Source: Natrinema zhouii (GTDB taxonomy: Archaea > Halobacteriota > Halobacteria > Halobacteriales > Natrialbaceae). From it: DNA of 64,000 nt. The notes beneath the pieces are model-generated. The model was given only the letters and a program-made list of their open reading frames with translations. It did no database searches and was not told the origin of the DNA. The translations under genes were made by a program, and so were the position numbers. The stretch lies in contig NZ_CP084882.1 of NCBI RefSeq assembly GCF_013456555.2, forward strand, positions 248,001-312,000, given 5' to 3'. Below, one piece after another: positions 15,863 to 24,448 of the stretch (positions within the stretch are counted from its first letter, which is position 1; every line of letters begins with the position of its first letter).

Positions 15863-16207
15863 ATGACCAAAAGAAAACATATGCGCCGGGCTACCTTCCT
15901 GGCGCTTGCCACGGTTCTTCTCATCAGTCTGGTATCAGCGAGCGCAGCCGCGGTGCCAGATCCGGATGATATCAAGTACCCAAAGGAGTCTATTGAGTGT
16001 CCTGAAATGACGGATGCTGTGAGCCCTCTATCGGATACGAATTCCAGTGAATATCTGGACTGTAAAGAGAAGAGCATCGCGCAGTGGACTGAGCGAACGG
16101 TTAAAAAGGATATACAACGCTCGCTCCGCAGCATCCAGAACCTCGAGGACCAGTTTGATGAACTGGTATCTTATCTGGAGTCGCAAGCTGAACGCGCTTC
16201 GCTCTAA
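15863..16207 (+). CDS. Small secreted protein of unknown function
   Basis: A 114-residue protein with a classic signal peptide: basic start MTKRKHMRRA, a hydrophobic core (FLALATVLLISLVSASAAA) and a likely cleavage after AAA near residue 30. The mature part of about 85 residues has two cysteines (IECPEM and LDCKEK) that could form a disulfide outside the cell, and a C-terminal amphipathic helix (SIQNLEDQFDELVSYLESQ). Start 15863 was chosen because the signal peptide begins there, though the frame is open from 15803. No family is recognised. It has its own promoter with an inverted repeat and no operon partner. Confidence 0.55.
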   Translation: MTKRKHMRRATFLALATVLLISLVSASAAAVPDPDDIKYPKESIECPEMTDAVSPLSDTNSSEYLDCKEKSIAQWTERTVKKDIQRSLRSIQNLEDQFDELVSYLESQAERASL

Positions 16208-16403
16208 TCTCGATCAACCACCTATATTTTATAAATAATGACGCGGCCAACGACAGTGATACCTCTAAACGATCGTTGCGAAGATTTCCTGATCGCCGTC
16301 GCACTGAGAACCACAGCATCCGGTTCACCAAAAATGACGAGCTGTCGTGGCACAAGCCTATTACTACGCTCGGAGAACCAAAACGAAATACGCAACGTAT
16401 TGA

Positions 16404-16643
16404 GATGAGCGTCCTCCGCTGCCCAACTGGAGTCTCGAGGTCTACCAGCAACTCAAATCCCGTATCTGTCGCGGCGACAATAGGCTGACGAAAGAGAAGG
16501 CGACAATACTCATCGTCACAGAGGTGATTGGGGAAGCTAACGCGGAGTATTCGCTCTAACGGCTAATCGATTGTGGATATCTCTATCTGGTCGACGACAT
16601 GCTCTACGTTACTGATTCAGATTCAGATAACGCAGAGGAATAG
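16404..16643 (+). pseudogene. Remnant of a small winged-helix-like haloarchaeal protein
   Basis: One frame reads NWSLEVYQQLKSRICRG, then LTKEKATILIVTEVIGEANAEYSL, a TAA at about 16557, and then RLIDCGYLYLVDDMLYVTDS before a final TAG. The closing GYLY-V-D-LYVTD pattern is characteristic of short haloarchaeal plasmid- and virus-type proteins with a winged-helix-like end. The internal stop and missing start mark it as broken. The region 16208-16403 before it shows nothing convincing. Confidence 0.5.
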
Positions 16644-16747
16644 AAGATCGACGGCTTGGTCCGCGCACTTACGTGGATTTTGGAGGTGTTCAACTCCGGT
16701 GCTAATCCCCCGTCAGAAGTGACGACACTGCACGGTGGTGTTGTTGT

Positions 16748-16762
16748 ACCCCTGAGAGGGGT
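16748..16762. promoter_or_regulatory. Inverted repeat ACCCCT-GAG-AGGGGT before the ArdC-like gene
   Basis: Perfect 6-base arms with a 3-base spacer lie 45 bases upstream of the ATG at 16807. It could be an operator or a hairpin in the 5' leader. No regulator gene is nearby. Confidence 0.35.
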
Positions 16763-16806
16763 GAGGCGCTTTCGAGTAGGTAAGAGCGTCAACACGAGTG
16801 ATTCTA

Positions 16807-17784
16807 ATGGCAGTGACCACAGAGCGAACAGCCTCGTTCACCGACACCGAGACGCGCAGCGACGAGATGAACAGTACGATCGAAACGTGGGTTGACGACC
16901 TCGTGGACCTCGTCGACGACGCTGCGGCCAGTGAAGAGTTCAAAGCCTGGCTCGACGTACAGAGTCAATTCCACGACTATTCGTACCGAAATACGCTCCT
17001 GATCAAACAGCAGTGTCCCCACGCAACCCGCGTTGCAGGGTACAACACGTGGGCAAACGAGTTCGAGCGCTACGTCCAGGAAGGCGAGAGCGCGATCTGG
17101 ATCTGGGCGCCAATCATCACGAAACAGTGTCCCGAATGCGGAAACTCGGCGTCGTACCACGAGGACAGTAGCTGTGAGTACGACGAAACGCCATCCGAGG
17201 AGTGGTCGAAAGGGCTTGTCGGGTTCAAACCGACTGCTGTCTTCGATGTCTCGCAGACCGACGGAGAGCCGCTTCCTGATCTCGAAACCGAAGCATATGG
17301 TGATGCCAGTAATCTGGTGCCAGCCCTCCTCGAGAGTGCAGAGCAGTTGGATGTCGACGCACAGATTGTCTCCTCTGACGAGTGGACCTATGGAGAGGCA
17401 AAGGGTGTCTGTAAACAGCGGTGTCCGATGACCATGCACCCACAAGTCGAAGTGAAAGATCGAGACAACCAAGCGGATCTCGCTGGGACACTCATCCACG
17501 AGTTCGCCCACGCCTTGTTGCACTTTGATATTGAGGATCGTGATGAGCGGTCAAAACGCGAGCTGGAAGCCGAAGCCGTTGCGTACGTTGTGGGGCGCTA
17601 CTTCGAGTTGGATATGAGCGGATCAGCGTTCTACCTTGCGGCGTGGAACGGTGACGATCCCGAGGTGATCTCTAACCGGCTTGGCCGGATTAGCAACACG
17701 GCCCAAGAGCTAATCGACACGCTCGAACGAGAACTCGAGCGTCTCTCAAAGGCTGAATCAAACGCGGATAAGGGAAACAACTAG
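16807..17784 (+). CDS. ArdC-like antirestriction protein with zinc metallopeptidase domain
   Basis: A 325-residue protein typical of haloarchaeal plasmids and integrative elements. The N-terminal part (residues 15-100, including FHDYSYRNTLLIKQQCPHATRVAGYNTW) resembles the ssDNA-binding ArdC_N domain. A cysteine cluster (QCPECGNSAS and a further Cys) inside this half looks like a zinc ribbon. The C-terminal half is an M78/ImmA-like metallopeptidase with the motif LIHEFAHALLH (two His and Glu) and a downstream ELEAEAVAYVVG that supplies the third ligand. ArdC-type proteins protect incoming plasmid DNA from restriction. Start 16807 (MAVTTERT) is preferred over 16798. It sits at the edge of the mobile island, ahead of a transposase fragment. 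Confidence 0.85.
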   Translation: MAVTTERTASFTDTETRSDEMNSTIETWVDDLVDLVDDAAASEEFKAWLDVQSQFHDYSYRNTLLIKQQCPHATRVAGYNTWANEFERYVQEGESAIWIWAPIITKQCPECGNSASYHEDSSCEYDETPSEEWSKGLVGFKPTAVFDVSQTDGEPLPDLETEAYGDASNLVPALLESAEQLDVDAQIVSSDEWTYGEAKGVCKQRCPMTMHPQVEVKDRDNQADLAGTLIHEFAHALLHFDIEDRDERSKRELEAEAVAYVVGRYFELDMSGSAFYLAAWNGDDPEVISNRLGRISNTAQELIDTLERELERLSKAESNADKGNN

Positions 17785-17879
17785 GATCAGTACCTCACAA
17801 AGCCGGTTAATTAGACCGTCTGCTTGTTGAAGGTATATATAAAACCCAACAAGAAGACAGTGGGATCCACGAGGACTAG

Positions 17880-18215
17880 CTTCTTGACTTCCTCGTCAAT
17901 CAGCTTGACGAGGAAGTTTATCTCAGCCTTGCTAACAATGCTGAAGTCGATGTTAAAGACATCTATGTGGTCCTCATCGGCGGTAGCGCCGACGAGACCT
18001 CGATCTCTACGCTATGCAACTTCAGCCAGGACTCGCCATCACCGAATACGATCCTCTACCATCTGCGGACGAAGTTCGAGCCGTTCCGTCTCGAACGAAT
18101 CACTAACACGCTCTTTCGACGAGATATCGACGAACTGCTCCTCGAGCAGGTGGAGGTTTGCACAGACCTCCACCTGTGGCCTTACTACGGTAATGAAGAC
18201 GATACAGACGGCCCG
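17880..18215 (+). pseudogene. N-terminal fragment of a haloarchaeal DDE transposase
   Basis: The frame reads LLDFLVNQLDEEVYLSLANN, then ISTLCNFSQDSPSPNTILYHL, RLERITNTLFRRDIDELL and DLHLWPYYGNEDDTDG, which I recognise as the N-terminal third of a common haloarchaeal IS4-type transposase. No start codon precedes it. The match ends near 18215, where the sequence becomes the 3' end of the convergent ABCE1-like gene. The catalytic DDE core is absent, so this is a scar and not an active element. Confidence 0.7.
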
Positions 18216-18219
18216 TGTT

Positions 18220-20010
18220 TCAGTGATCTGTGTAGTAGTATTCGCCACTTTCCTTTCCTTTTTTATCAAGCTGGCTTCCTGGATCGTTGACACGGGGGCG
18301 GCCAGTCCGTTCGTCGCGACGAAATGTGATTTCGATCGATGAGAGGAACTCGTTCATGCCATCTCGCAGCGATTGTGGCGAACTCGCATGTCCATGCTTA
18401 CCGGAAACACCGTCGAAAACGAGCAGTCGATCAGCGATCCGGTCAATCAGGAACATGTCGTGATCAACAACGAGAACCGGATGATCGGTTCGCGTGGCAA
18501 ACCGGCGAATCTGGGACGCGACGGAAACGCGTCGGTCAACATCAAGGAATACCGACGGTTCGTCCAAGAGATAGCAATCGGCATCACGGGCAAGACATAG
18601 TGCGATACTGACTCGCTGTAATTCCCCGCCCGAGAGATCTTCAAGTGCCTGATCGAACAGCGGTTCAAGGTCGAACGGGTCCCGAATTCGGGACTGGAAC
18701 GCCCGTGAATGGACATCAGTAACCATCGCGAAGCGATCTCGAACAGTCCCCGAATCATCCGGGGACATGTACTGCGGTTTGTACGAGACGGTTACATTAT
18801 CGGGAACTGACCCCTCATCCGACTCCAGACCACCGGCAATGAGTCGCGCAAACGTCGTCTTTCCCAGTCCGTTTTGGCCACAGATTCCGAGTACCTCGTG
18901 TTTGTGAATCCGTCCTGGCTCGACGGTCAACGTGAACTCGTCGAACTGTTTTTTGAGAGCGGGATACTCGAGTATCACATTTTCACCGCTTGCCGAACGA
19001 TCACTTCCAGTTGGGAACTTGATGGCGTTCGGTCTGATCTGAACGTTATCCTCTGTGAGGCGTCCTTTGAGGAACTGATTGATCCCGTCGCGGGTCGAGA
19101 GTCGTTGTGAGACGACACCGAAGCCACCGGGCTCACCGTACAGCACGTGAATTGAATCCGAAAGAAGGTCGAGTGTCGCCAGATCGTGTTCGACGACAAT
19201 TGCGGCCGTATCCGTCGTTTCGACATGGTTTCGAATGGTCCGAGCGGCCGTTAGTCGCTGTTCGATGTCGAGAAACGACGATGGCTCGTCGAACAGATAG
19301 AGATCCGCGTTAGTCGCCAGCGTCTCTGCAATCGCAACGCGTTGTCGTTCACCGCCGGATAACGCGGTAATCGGTCGGTCCAGTATCGCGTCCAGTTGGA
19401 GCGTGGCTACGATATCCTCAGTACGGTTTTCCTGAGCCGCGAGACGTTCACGGACAGTCTCGTCCTCTATAGAGGAGGGAAGATCGACTCGCTGTGGCTT
19501 GTATGCCGCTGTCACCTCGTCGTTGCGGAGTCGCTCGAGATGCTGTTGTAGGACTGTCCCCCGAAATGCTTGGATTGCGTCATCCCAGCCCGCAATTTCG
19601 CTTGAGTCGCCGAAATTCGGGCGCAATTTACCGGCAATAAGTTGGAGTGCTGTGCTCTTTCCGATTCCGTTGCGACCGAGGAGACCGACGATCGACCCAT
19701 CTTCGGGTGCTGGAAGTTCGTATAGGCGAAACCCGTTCTCCCCATACTGGTGGACAAGTTGACCGGTTGCAGACGGTAAGGGAACGATTTCGATCGCATC
19801 GTTCGGGATCTTCTTCTCAATCAGTTTGTGTTCGTTCATCACCAACGCGTCGTCGATGTGGAGTTCCCCATCGTCAGTGACGTGAAATCCCTCGCGACCG
19901 GAGCGGTTTAATGGGTCATACTTGACGGCGATATCTCGAACTTCGTCGATTACTTCGTCTTGATCGATAATCGCAATGTAGTCGGTTTGTGAATCAGATG
20001 ATGGTGGCAT
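18220..20010 (-). CDS. ABCE1/Rli1 paralogue with degenerate Fe-S domain (no cluster cysteines)
   Basis: A 596-residue twin ATPase of the ABCE1 family, whose normal members split ribosomes after termination using an N-terminal double [4Fe-4S] domain. Both ATPase sites are intact: Walker A GRNGIGKST (112-120) and GQNGLGKTT (378-386), signatures LSGGERQR (217-224) and LSGGELQR (459-466), catalytic Glu242 and Glu484, and H-loops His275 and His517. The N-terminal 80 residues keep the outline of the Fe-S domain (IAIIDQDEV, DPLNRSGREG, IPNDAIEIVPLP), but no cysteine occurs before Cys377, so none of the usual eight ligands remains. It lies inside a mobile island, downstream of an unknown gene and an integrase, all on the minus strand. 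It is probably an accessory factor and not the housekeeping ABCE1. Confidence 0.9.
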   Translation of the reverse strand: MPPSSDSQTDYIAIIDQDEVIDEVRDIAVKYDPLNRSGREGFHVTDDGELHIDDALVMNEHKLIEKKIPNDAIEIVPLPSATGQLVHQYGENGFRLYELPAPEDGSIVGLLGRNGIGKSTALQLIAGKLRPNFGDSSEIAGWDDAIQAFRGTVLQQHLERLRNDEVTAAYKPQRVDLPSSIEDETVRERLAAQENRTEDIVATLQLDAILDRPITALSGGERQRVAIAETLATNADLYLFDEPSSFLDIEQRLTAARTIRNHVETTDTAAIVVEHDLATLDLLSDSIHVLYGEPGGFGVVSQRLSTRDGINQFLKGRLTEDNVQIRPNAIKFPTGSDRSASGENVILEYPALKKQFDEFTLTVEPGRIHKHEVLGICGQNGLGKTTFARLIAGGLESDEGSVPDNVTVSYKPQYMSPDDSGTVRDRFAMVTDVHSRAFQSRIRDPFDLEPLFDQALEDLSGGELQRVSIALCLARDADCYLLDEPSVFLDVDRRVSVASQIRRFATRTDHPVLVVDHDMFLIDRIADRLLVFDGVSGKHGHASSPQSLRDGMNEFLSSIEITFRRDERTGRPRVNDPGSQLDKKGKESGEYYYTDH

Positions 20011-20184
20011 TTTAGTGGATATGTCGTATCTGAATGATGAGTATTGCTGGTATCCGAATCGTTACTCTTTACCTCGACAGTGAGACGGTTCTATTATTGG
20101 GCTCGTCCGTAATTAGCCGACCGGATTCGGTATTGGTCGTAGGATACTGTCTACTCATGAAGGAACTTGCCGTGGTTTTGACTA

Positions 20185-21048
20185 CTATTCGTCTTCCAGC
20201 TGATTCAGCGCAACATCCTCTGCTGAGAACCCGCTGACTACTTCGATCACGTCTTCGTCGAGCCCGTACTCTCCTGCAGCCGTTCGCTCGAGTCGTGATT
20301 GGAACACATCTTCGGCAAGCTCGTTCTCAGTCCATGCCGTGTGGGAAACGACCGCTCGGAAACTGCCGACGGTCGTTGGGATCGCTGGCACGTCCTGGTA
20401 GGTAGTTGGATAGCCGTCAAACAGCGGCGCGTACCGGAATGGGATCGCCACTTCGTGACTCTGCGTAGGTGAGCCACTCAGAAGACATCGGCCTGGTTTG
20501 TCGGCGAATACGCCCTCGAGACGATCTTCGTCTGGCCGTGGGTCATAGTCCGGCGTCTCCCCATTGTGGATCTCGACGATATCGTACAGTTCACCCGTCC
20601 CACCTACAACTTCCGCATTCGTCAGCCAGCACGCGACCGCGAGTGCATCCTCCCCGTCACTAGTGATCGTGTAGTATTCGCTATCCCACGAACTGAATGT
20701 ATCGTACCTCAGATGCACTGCAAACGCTGTTCGTGGTCCAACATTGGGCTTGTCGTCGATTTCGGGGCTACTTTGACGCACCCCCATATCAGCGGTGAGA
20801 GCCTCGAACGTTTCCGTATTCCCCATCCGATCGAATTCGATCGGAATCACCTCGATCGTATCAGAGTCAGACTCAAATCGGGCGCTCACACCAGACTGTT
20901 GGTCAGGTCCGTATTCTCCCTGTTCGAATTCGGTTTCCTCCCACCCGTCAGCGATAGCGAGACGACCATCATCAATCAGCAGCGGTGGGTCCGGATCAGG
21001 AAATTCCATCTCAGACGCTGTATCATCCCCATTGGAACCATCCATCAT
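20185..21048 (-). CDS. Unknown soluble protein next to the ABCE1 paralogue and integrase
   Basis: A 287-residue acidic protein without membrane segments or a recognised domain. The sequence alternates short beta-like segments (RTAFAVHLRYDTFSSWDSEYYTITSDGED, then ALAVACWLTNAEVVGGTGELYDIVEIHNG) with acidic loops. It has three cysteines in total after the chosen start and ends in an acidic helix (SAEDVALNQLEDE). Start 21048 (MMDGSNGDD) was chosen over 21096 because the extra residues are hydrophobic and overlap the probable promoter. It is on the same strand as the integrase (90 bases upstream) and the ABCE1 paralogue (174 bases downstream), so the three may travel together. Function unknown. 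Confidence 0.65.
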   Translation of the reverse strand: MMDGSNGDDTASEMEFPDPDPPLLIDDGRLAIADGWEETEFEQGEYGPDQQSGVSARFESDSDTIEVIPIEFDRMGNTETFEALTADMGVRQSSPEIDDKPNVGPRTAFAVHLRYDTFSSWDSEYYTITSDGEDALAVACWLTNAEVVGGTGELYDIVEIHNGETPDYDPRPDEDRLEGVFADKPGRCLLSGSPTQSHEVAIPFRYAPLFDGYPTTYQDVPAIPTTVGSFRAVVSHTAWTENELAEDVFQSRLERTAAGEYGLDEDVIEVVSGFSAEDVALNQLEDE

Positions 21049-21137
21049 TATAACTGAACTTACTGTCTGAACACATAAACCAGGTGGATATTCCAAGGCT
21101 GGAAGGCGACGATGAGGCTGCCAGTAGACTTGTGGTG

Positions 21138-22418
21138 CTATTCATCCCCGAACGCCGCTGCTAACTGATTCCCCATAAACTCACGCCGCCGTTTCCGGGC
21201 CTCCTCTTCGCCGAAATAGTTCGTGACGACGACGTGGGGATCGTCACTGCCCTGATCCTCGGCAAAGGCTTCTGCGCGATTCGCGAGTCGCTTGACAGCG
21301 TCGTCGTACGTCCGATACCAGAACCGCCGGCCATACTGCGGAGTGGGCGTCTCCTCGCGCATAGACACACCGGCTCGATCAGCCAACCGCTTGAATCGCT
21401 CCGTCATCGTATTTGGTGTCCGGTGACCGCTTGCAGCGGACACACTCGGGAAGAGATACCCATTCCACTGGTCACGTTCGGCGAGTTCTTCCCACCGATC
21501 AGCGAGCGTCTCGAGACCGTATTGGACCGAGACACGCCCTGGTCCGTTCTTCCGTTCGTCGCCAAAGACAATTCGTGGGTCCTCGGCATCGAGATCGAAG
21601 TACTCTTGGTCGTTCGTCGGTTCGAACTGGTCGATCGAGAGCGCCGCGACCTCCCCGCGCCGGAGCCCCCACGCACACGTCGCGATGATCAGCAAGCGTT
21701 CCTCCACCGACTCGCAGATGTCGACCATCGCCTGGACGTGTTCCGCGTCGATCGCAGGCGGGTCTCGATCATCGTCATCCGGCGTTTCCTTCGCCCAGCT
21801 ATCTTCATGCGGTGCGCCGAGCGCCGGATTGTAGGGGGCATCACGGTCGATCTCAAGCCACTTGTAGAAGACACGCACGTCAGTCGTGTGTTTCATCTTC
21901 GATTCGGGGCTCGAGAGCTCGGCATCGAAGGTATCGTAGACGGCTCGAACCCGCTGCTTTTCGTCACGCCGGGGGACCTCGTCCTCCCGGACGCGCTCGA
22001 CAATCGGAGCCGAGTCGTACAGGTCCGCATAGGTCCGAACATACCGAGCGAGTCGGGAGCGCTTCGAAGCGATCGTACTGTCCGAATGTCCCGACCGATC
22101 GAGATAGGTCGTCAGGTACAACTCGAGTTCGCGAATTGTCGTTTCGGCGTCGATCTTCCAGTTGTAGCTGTCGTCGACATCCGAATCGGGGTTCGGATAG
22201 CCAACCATCGCGAGGAACTGAGACAGCGTGAGATCGTGGTGTTCGCGCAGCGTGCGTGCGATCCCGGAGTAGCCCACCTCGGTGATCTCCTCGTACGTCG
22301 GTCGCGTATCGAGATCGAGGCCGTCACGTGCGAGATCCGGTTCAATGTGGGCGTTCCAGAACGACTTGAGGTCCTCGAGGGATTTATGAGACCAGTTGAT
22401 CGTTTCCTGTTGGCTCAT
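21138..22418 (-). CDS. Tyrosine recombinase / phage-type integrase
   Basis: A 426-residue site-specific recombinase. The N-terminal part ends in a SAM-like core-binding domain (TTIRELELYLTTYLDRSGHSDSTIASKRSRLARYVR, about residues 92-128). The catalytic domain follows, with the first arginine in ATCAWGLRRGEVAALS, a lysine in FGDERKNGPGR, the box-II equivalent QYGRRFWYRTYDD (glutamine where histidine is usual) and the tyrosine nucleophile in VVVTNYFGEEEARKRR. These proteins integrate or excise viruses and genomic islands. No tRNA gene or obvious att pair lies within a few hundred bases. It is the best candidate for the enzyme that brought in the surrounding island. Confidence 0.88.
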   Translation of the reverse strand: MSQQETINWSHKSLEDLKSFWNAHIEPDLARDGLDLDTRPTYEEITEVGYSGIARTLREHHDLTLSQFLAMVGYPNPDSDVDDSYNWKIDAETTIRELELYLTTYLDRSGHSDSTIASKRSRLARYVRTYADLYDSAPIVERVREDEVPRRDEKQRVRAVYDTFDAELSSPESKMKHTTDVRVFYKWLEIDRDAPYNPALGAPHEDSWAKETPDDDDRDPPAIDAEHVQAMVDICESVEERLLIIATCAWGLRRGEVAALSIDQFEPTNDQEYFDLDAEDPRIVFGDERKNGPGRVSVQYGLETLADRWEELAERDQWNGYLFPSVSAASGHRTPNTMTERFKRLADRAGVSMREETPTPQYGRRFWYRTYDDAVKRLANRAEAFAEDQGSDDPHVVVTNYFGEEEARKRRREFMGNQLAAAFGDE

Positions 22419-22793
22419 GGGCTCACCCGCTCGAGAAGGCGTATTTCTCCGGTCTGGGTGGATTCTAAGACTCTCATTTTCCTATGTCTCGCCACTCTTG
22501 ACAGTTACATAATAGTACCGCTTACCAACTTGTCTCGTGTAGACAAACAAGATAAGCAGTATAGGTACGATAGGTGGCGACAATCCGATGAATCGTATAG
22601 CGCTATACAAAATATCGGCCACACACTATTTCGGGGCGATATTCGAATAAATTCGGCACGTATCTACCGATCTAGTTCGTGGTCAGAATGGATCGCTGAG
22701 TAGAAGGTCAGAAATGTGCGGAAACCGCTCCAAAAACTCGGCGTCTGAGAGTGTTTCCACTCACGGAAAAGCAAACCGAGGCCCCTCCTTACG
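22419..22793. other. Gap upstream of integrase, AT-rich
   Basis: Contains the integrase promoter region and, at 22750-22763, the motif AGTGTTTCCACTCA, which recurs beside two related transposase genes and marks one insertion-sequence end. No gene is seen between 22440 and 22740. Confidence 0.5.
22750..22763. mobile_element. Insertion-sequence end motif (copy 1)
   Basis: AGTGTTTCCACTCA lies 44 bases beyond the stop of the transposase gene at 22794. The same 14-base motif, with two changes, occurs 43 bases beyond the stop of copy 2 (54254-54267) and about 46 bases beyond the end of the fragment at 50.5 kb. This conserved position identifies it as the terminal sequence of the element. It is internally symmetric (AGTG-N4-CACT). 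Confidence 0.5.
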
Positions 22794-24383
22794 TTAGTCA
22801 GGAGGAATCAGTGCAGAAGAAATCAACTCAACACACTCTCCTGCTGTCAGGACAGGTGCATAGTCAATTTCCGGGTCAACCTGGGCCTTCAATAGGAAAT
22901 CAGTGAGTCGCCAGATATTGTGGAGAAGTGCTGCGAATACGAAGTAGAACAGGCGCACACGGTAGTCTTTTGAGGAAGTCTTTGCTAAGAAGTCGTTCTT
23001 GATACTCTTATACTCGTTCTCAATCTGCCAACGTGAACTATATCGTTGACAGAACGCTTCAGCCTCCGCAGGACCGACCGGTACGTTCGTTGCAAACACT
23101 GCTGTCCCACTTCCCTTTGTTGAGGGTACGTAGAGAAACCGCATTGCGTGTGATCCATGGGTGACGTGAACAGAGACAGACTCAACAGCAACATCTTGCC
23201 CATCAGCTTCCATTGTATCGATAGCTTCTCGTTCTGTACCGAACGTTCGCTTTGGGATGAGATAGTTCACACCTAGATTCGATAACGTCTGATACACGTT
23301 CTTTGAGTCGAACTCAGCATCACAAAGCACTGTTTCGATCGGGAGGTGTTCCTGGGCTTGGCGTACAAGCTTGCGGACAACCCGATGAGTCTGGATAGGT
23401 GGATTATCATCCCATTCTGAACTCTCACGAACTGGTTCGACGGCAAGTATGATTGGAATATTTTGACCAACAATCGAGAGCGTCGCAAACTTGAACACCT
23501 TTCCTTCGCCATCTTTTGCCCCGCTGACCATTCCCATCTCCGAGACATCGCCGTAGTATGGAATAGTCGTAATATCGATCGCGACGGTGACTGGACGGCG
23601 GAATGAAACTTCTGACTGAATTACTGAGAGGAGCCATCCTGTTGCCTGTTGAAATCCATCTAGTAGATTCTTGGGATCGAATTGCTTGACTGTCCGAAGA
23701 TGGGTATCACCGTGGGGACCGTATTCTTTGCCCCGGCGAAGTTGAAATCGATTTGTTCCCTGTGGCGTCCCACACCCAGACATTCCAATGAATGTTTGAA
23801 GTTCAAAAAAGCGATTATCGCTGTAGGTTGCGTTCTCAACTCTATCAGAGTCAAATACGTTAAATGCATGATCACGTGCGAGCTGAGTCGTCCGGGTGAT
23901 CTGAATGTCGGTAAAGGTGGGCTCACTCTCAGATTCCTTGTCGCCCGGTTCGTTGAGGGATGGCTCAATCTCCTGTAATGGACGTACTTCAGGAGCAGAG
24001 AACTCCGCATCATGAACTGACCAGACCAGATCGTGAGCCCCATTGGTGATGAAGGTGCGGCCCGCCTCATCAAGGCGATTCCGCCAGGCCCGTGAGAGGA
24101 CAGACTCACTAGGTATTCGTTCTAGATTGAACAAGTCAGCAAGTTCTTGTTGGCGTGTCAGTGACCGATAGCTTTCTCCAGTAATTTCTCGATAATAGAA
24201 GAGTTTGACCATTCCGCGAAACGAATACGGAGCAGGATGCCACTCTGGATATTGGTCATCTGGAAAGTCAAATGGATGCTTCAGTCCTGCAAACGCATTA
24301 TATAGACTAACTCCCTTTCGAAGACGATTTTTGAGTGCAATTGAAATAATGAACGTGTCCGACATTTGAGGAATATGTGACAT
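22794..24383 (-). CDS. DDE transposase, intact copy
   Basis: A 529-residue transposase with an RNase-H-like DDE catalytic core. The first Asp is in VAIDITTIPYYGD, the second in LCDAEFDSKNVYQTL, and the Glu is in the YREK-like motif SSRWQIENEYKSIKNDF. The last part is membrane-like in hydrophobicity (RLFYFVFAALLHNIWRLTDFLL), which is normal for this group. Start 24383 (MSHIPQM) was chosen; 24392 and 24365 are alternatives. It is related to the broken copy at 54297-55885 and to the C-terminal fragment at 50536-50968. This is the only insertion sequence in the window that looks able to move. I cannot assign the ISfinder family with certainty. Confidence 0.88.
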   Translation of the reverse strand: MSHIPQMSDTFIISIALKNRLRKGVSLYNAFAGLKHPFDFPDDQYPEWHPAPYSFRGMVKLFYYREITGESYRSLTRQQELADLFNLERIPSESVLSRAWRNRLDEAGRTFITNGAHDLVWSVHDAEFSAPEVRPLQEIEPSLNEPGDKESESEPTFTDIQITRTTQLARDHAFNVFDSDRVENATYSDNRFFELQTFIGMSGCGTPQGTNRFQLRRGKEYGPHGDTHLRTVKQFDPKNLLDGFQQATGWLLSVIQSEVSFRRPVTVAIDITTIPYYGDVSEMGMVSGAKDGEGKVFKFATLSIVGQNIPIILAVEPVRESSEWDDNPPIQTHRVVRKLVRQAQEHLPIETVLCDAEFDSKNVYQTLSNLGVNYLIPKRTFGTEREAIDTMEADGQDVAVESVSVHVTHGSHAMRFLYVPSTKGSGTAVFATNVPVGPAEAEAFCQRYSSRWQIENEYKSIKNDFLAKTSSKDYRVRLFYFVFAALLHNIWRLTDFLLKAQVDPEIDYAPVLTAGECVELISSALIPPD

Positions 24384-24448
24384 TATTTGCACTTATGGAC
24401 GAGTGATAAAGAAGGCTATGTTTGGTTAGCTGGTAGTGTCCAGATTAG

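Noticed and set aside
21234..22703. Plus-strand open frame of 489 codons
   Set aside because: Antisense to the integrase gene, which has clear catalytic motifs.
24383..24440. Right-hand terminal inverted repeat of the intact insertion sequence
   Set aside because: GACGAGTGATAAAG shows only a partial match to the reverse complement of the left end, too weak to support.
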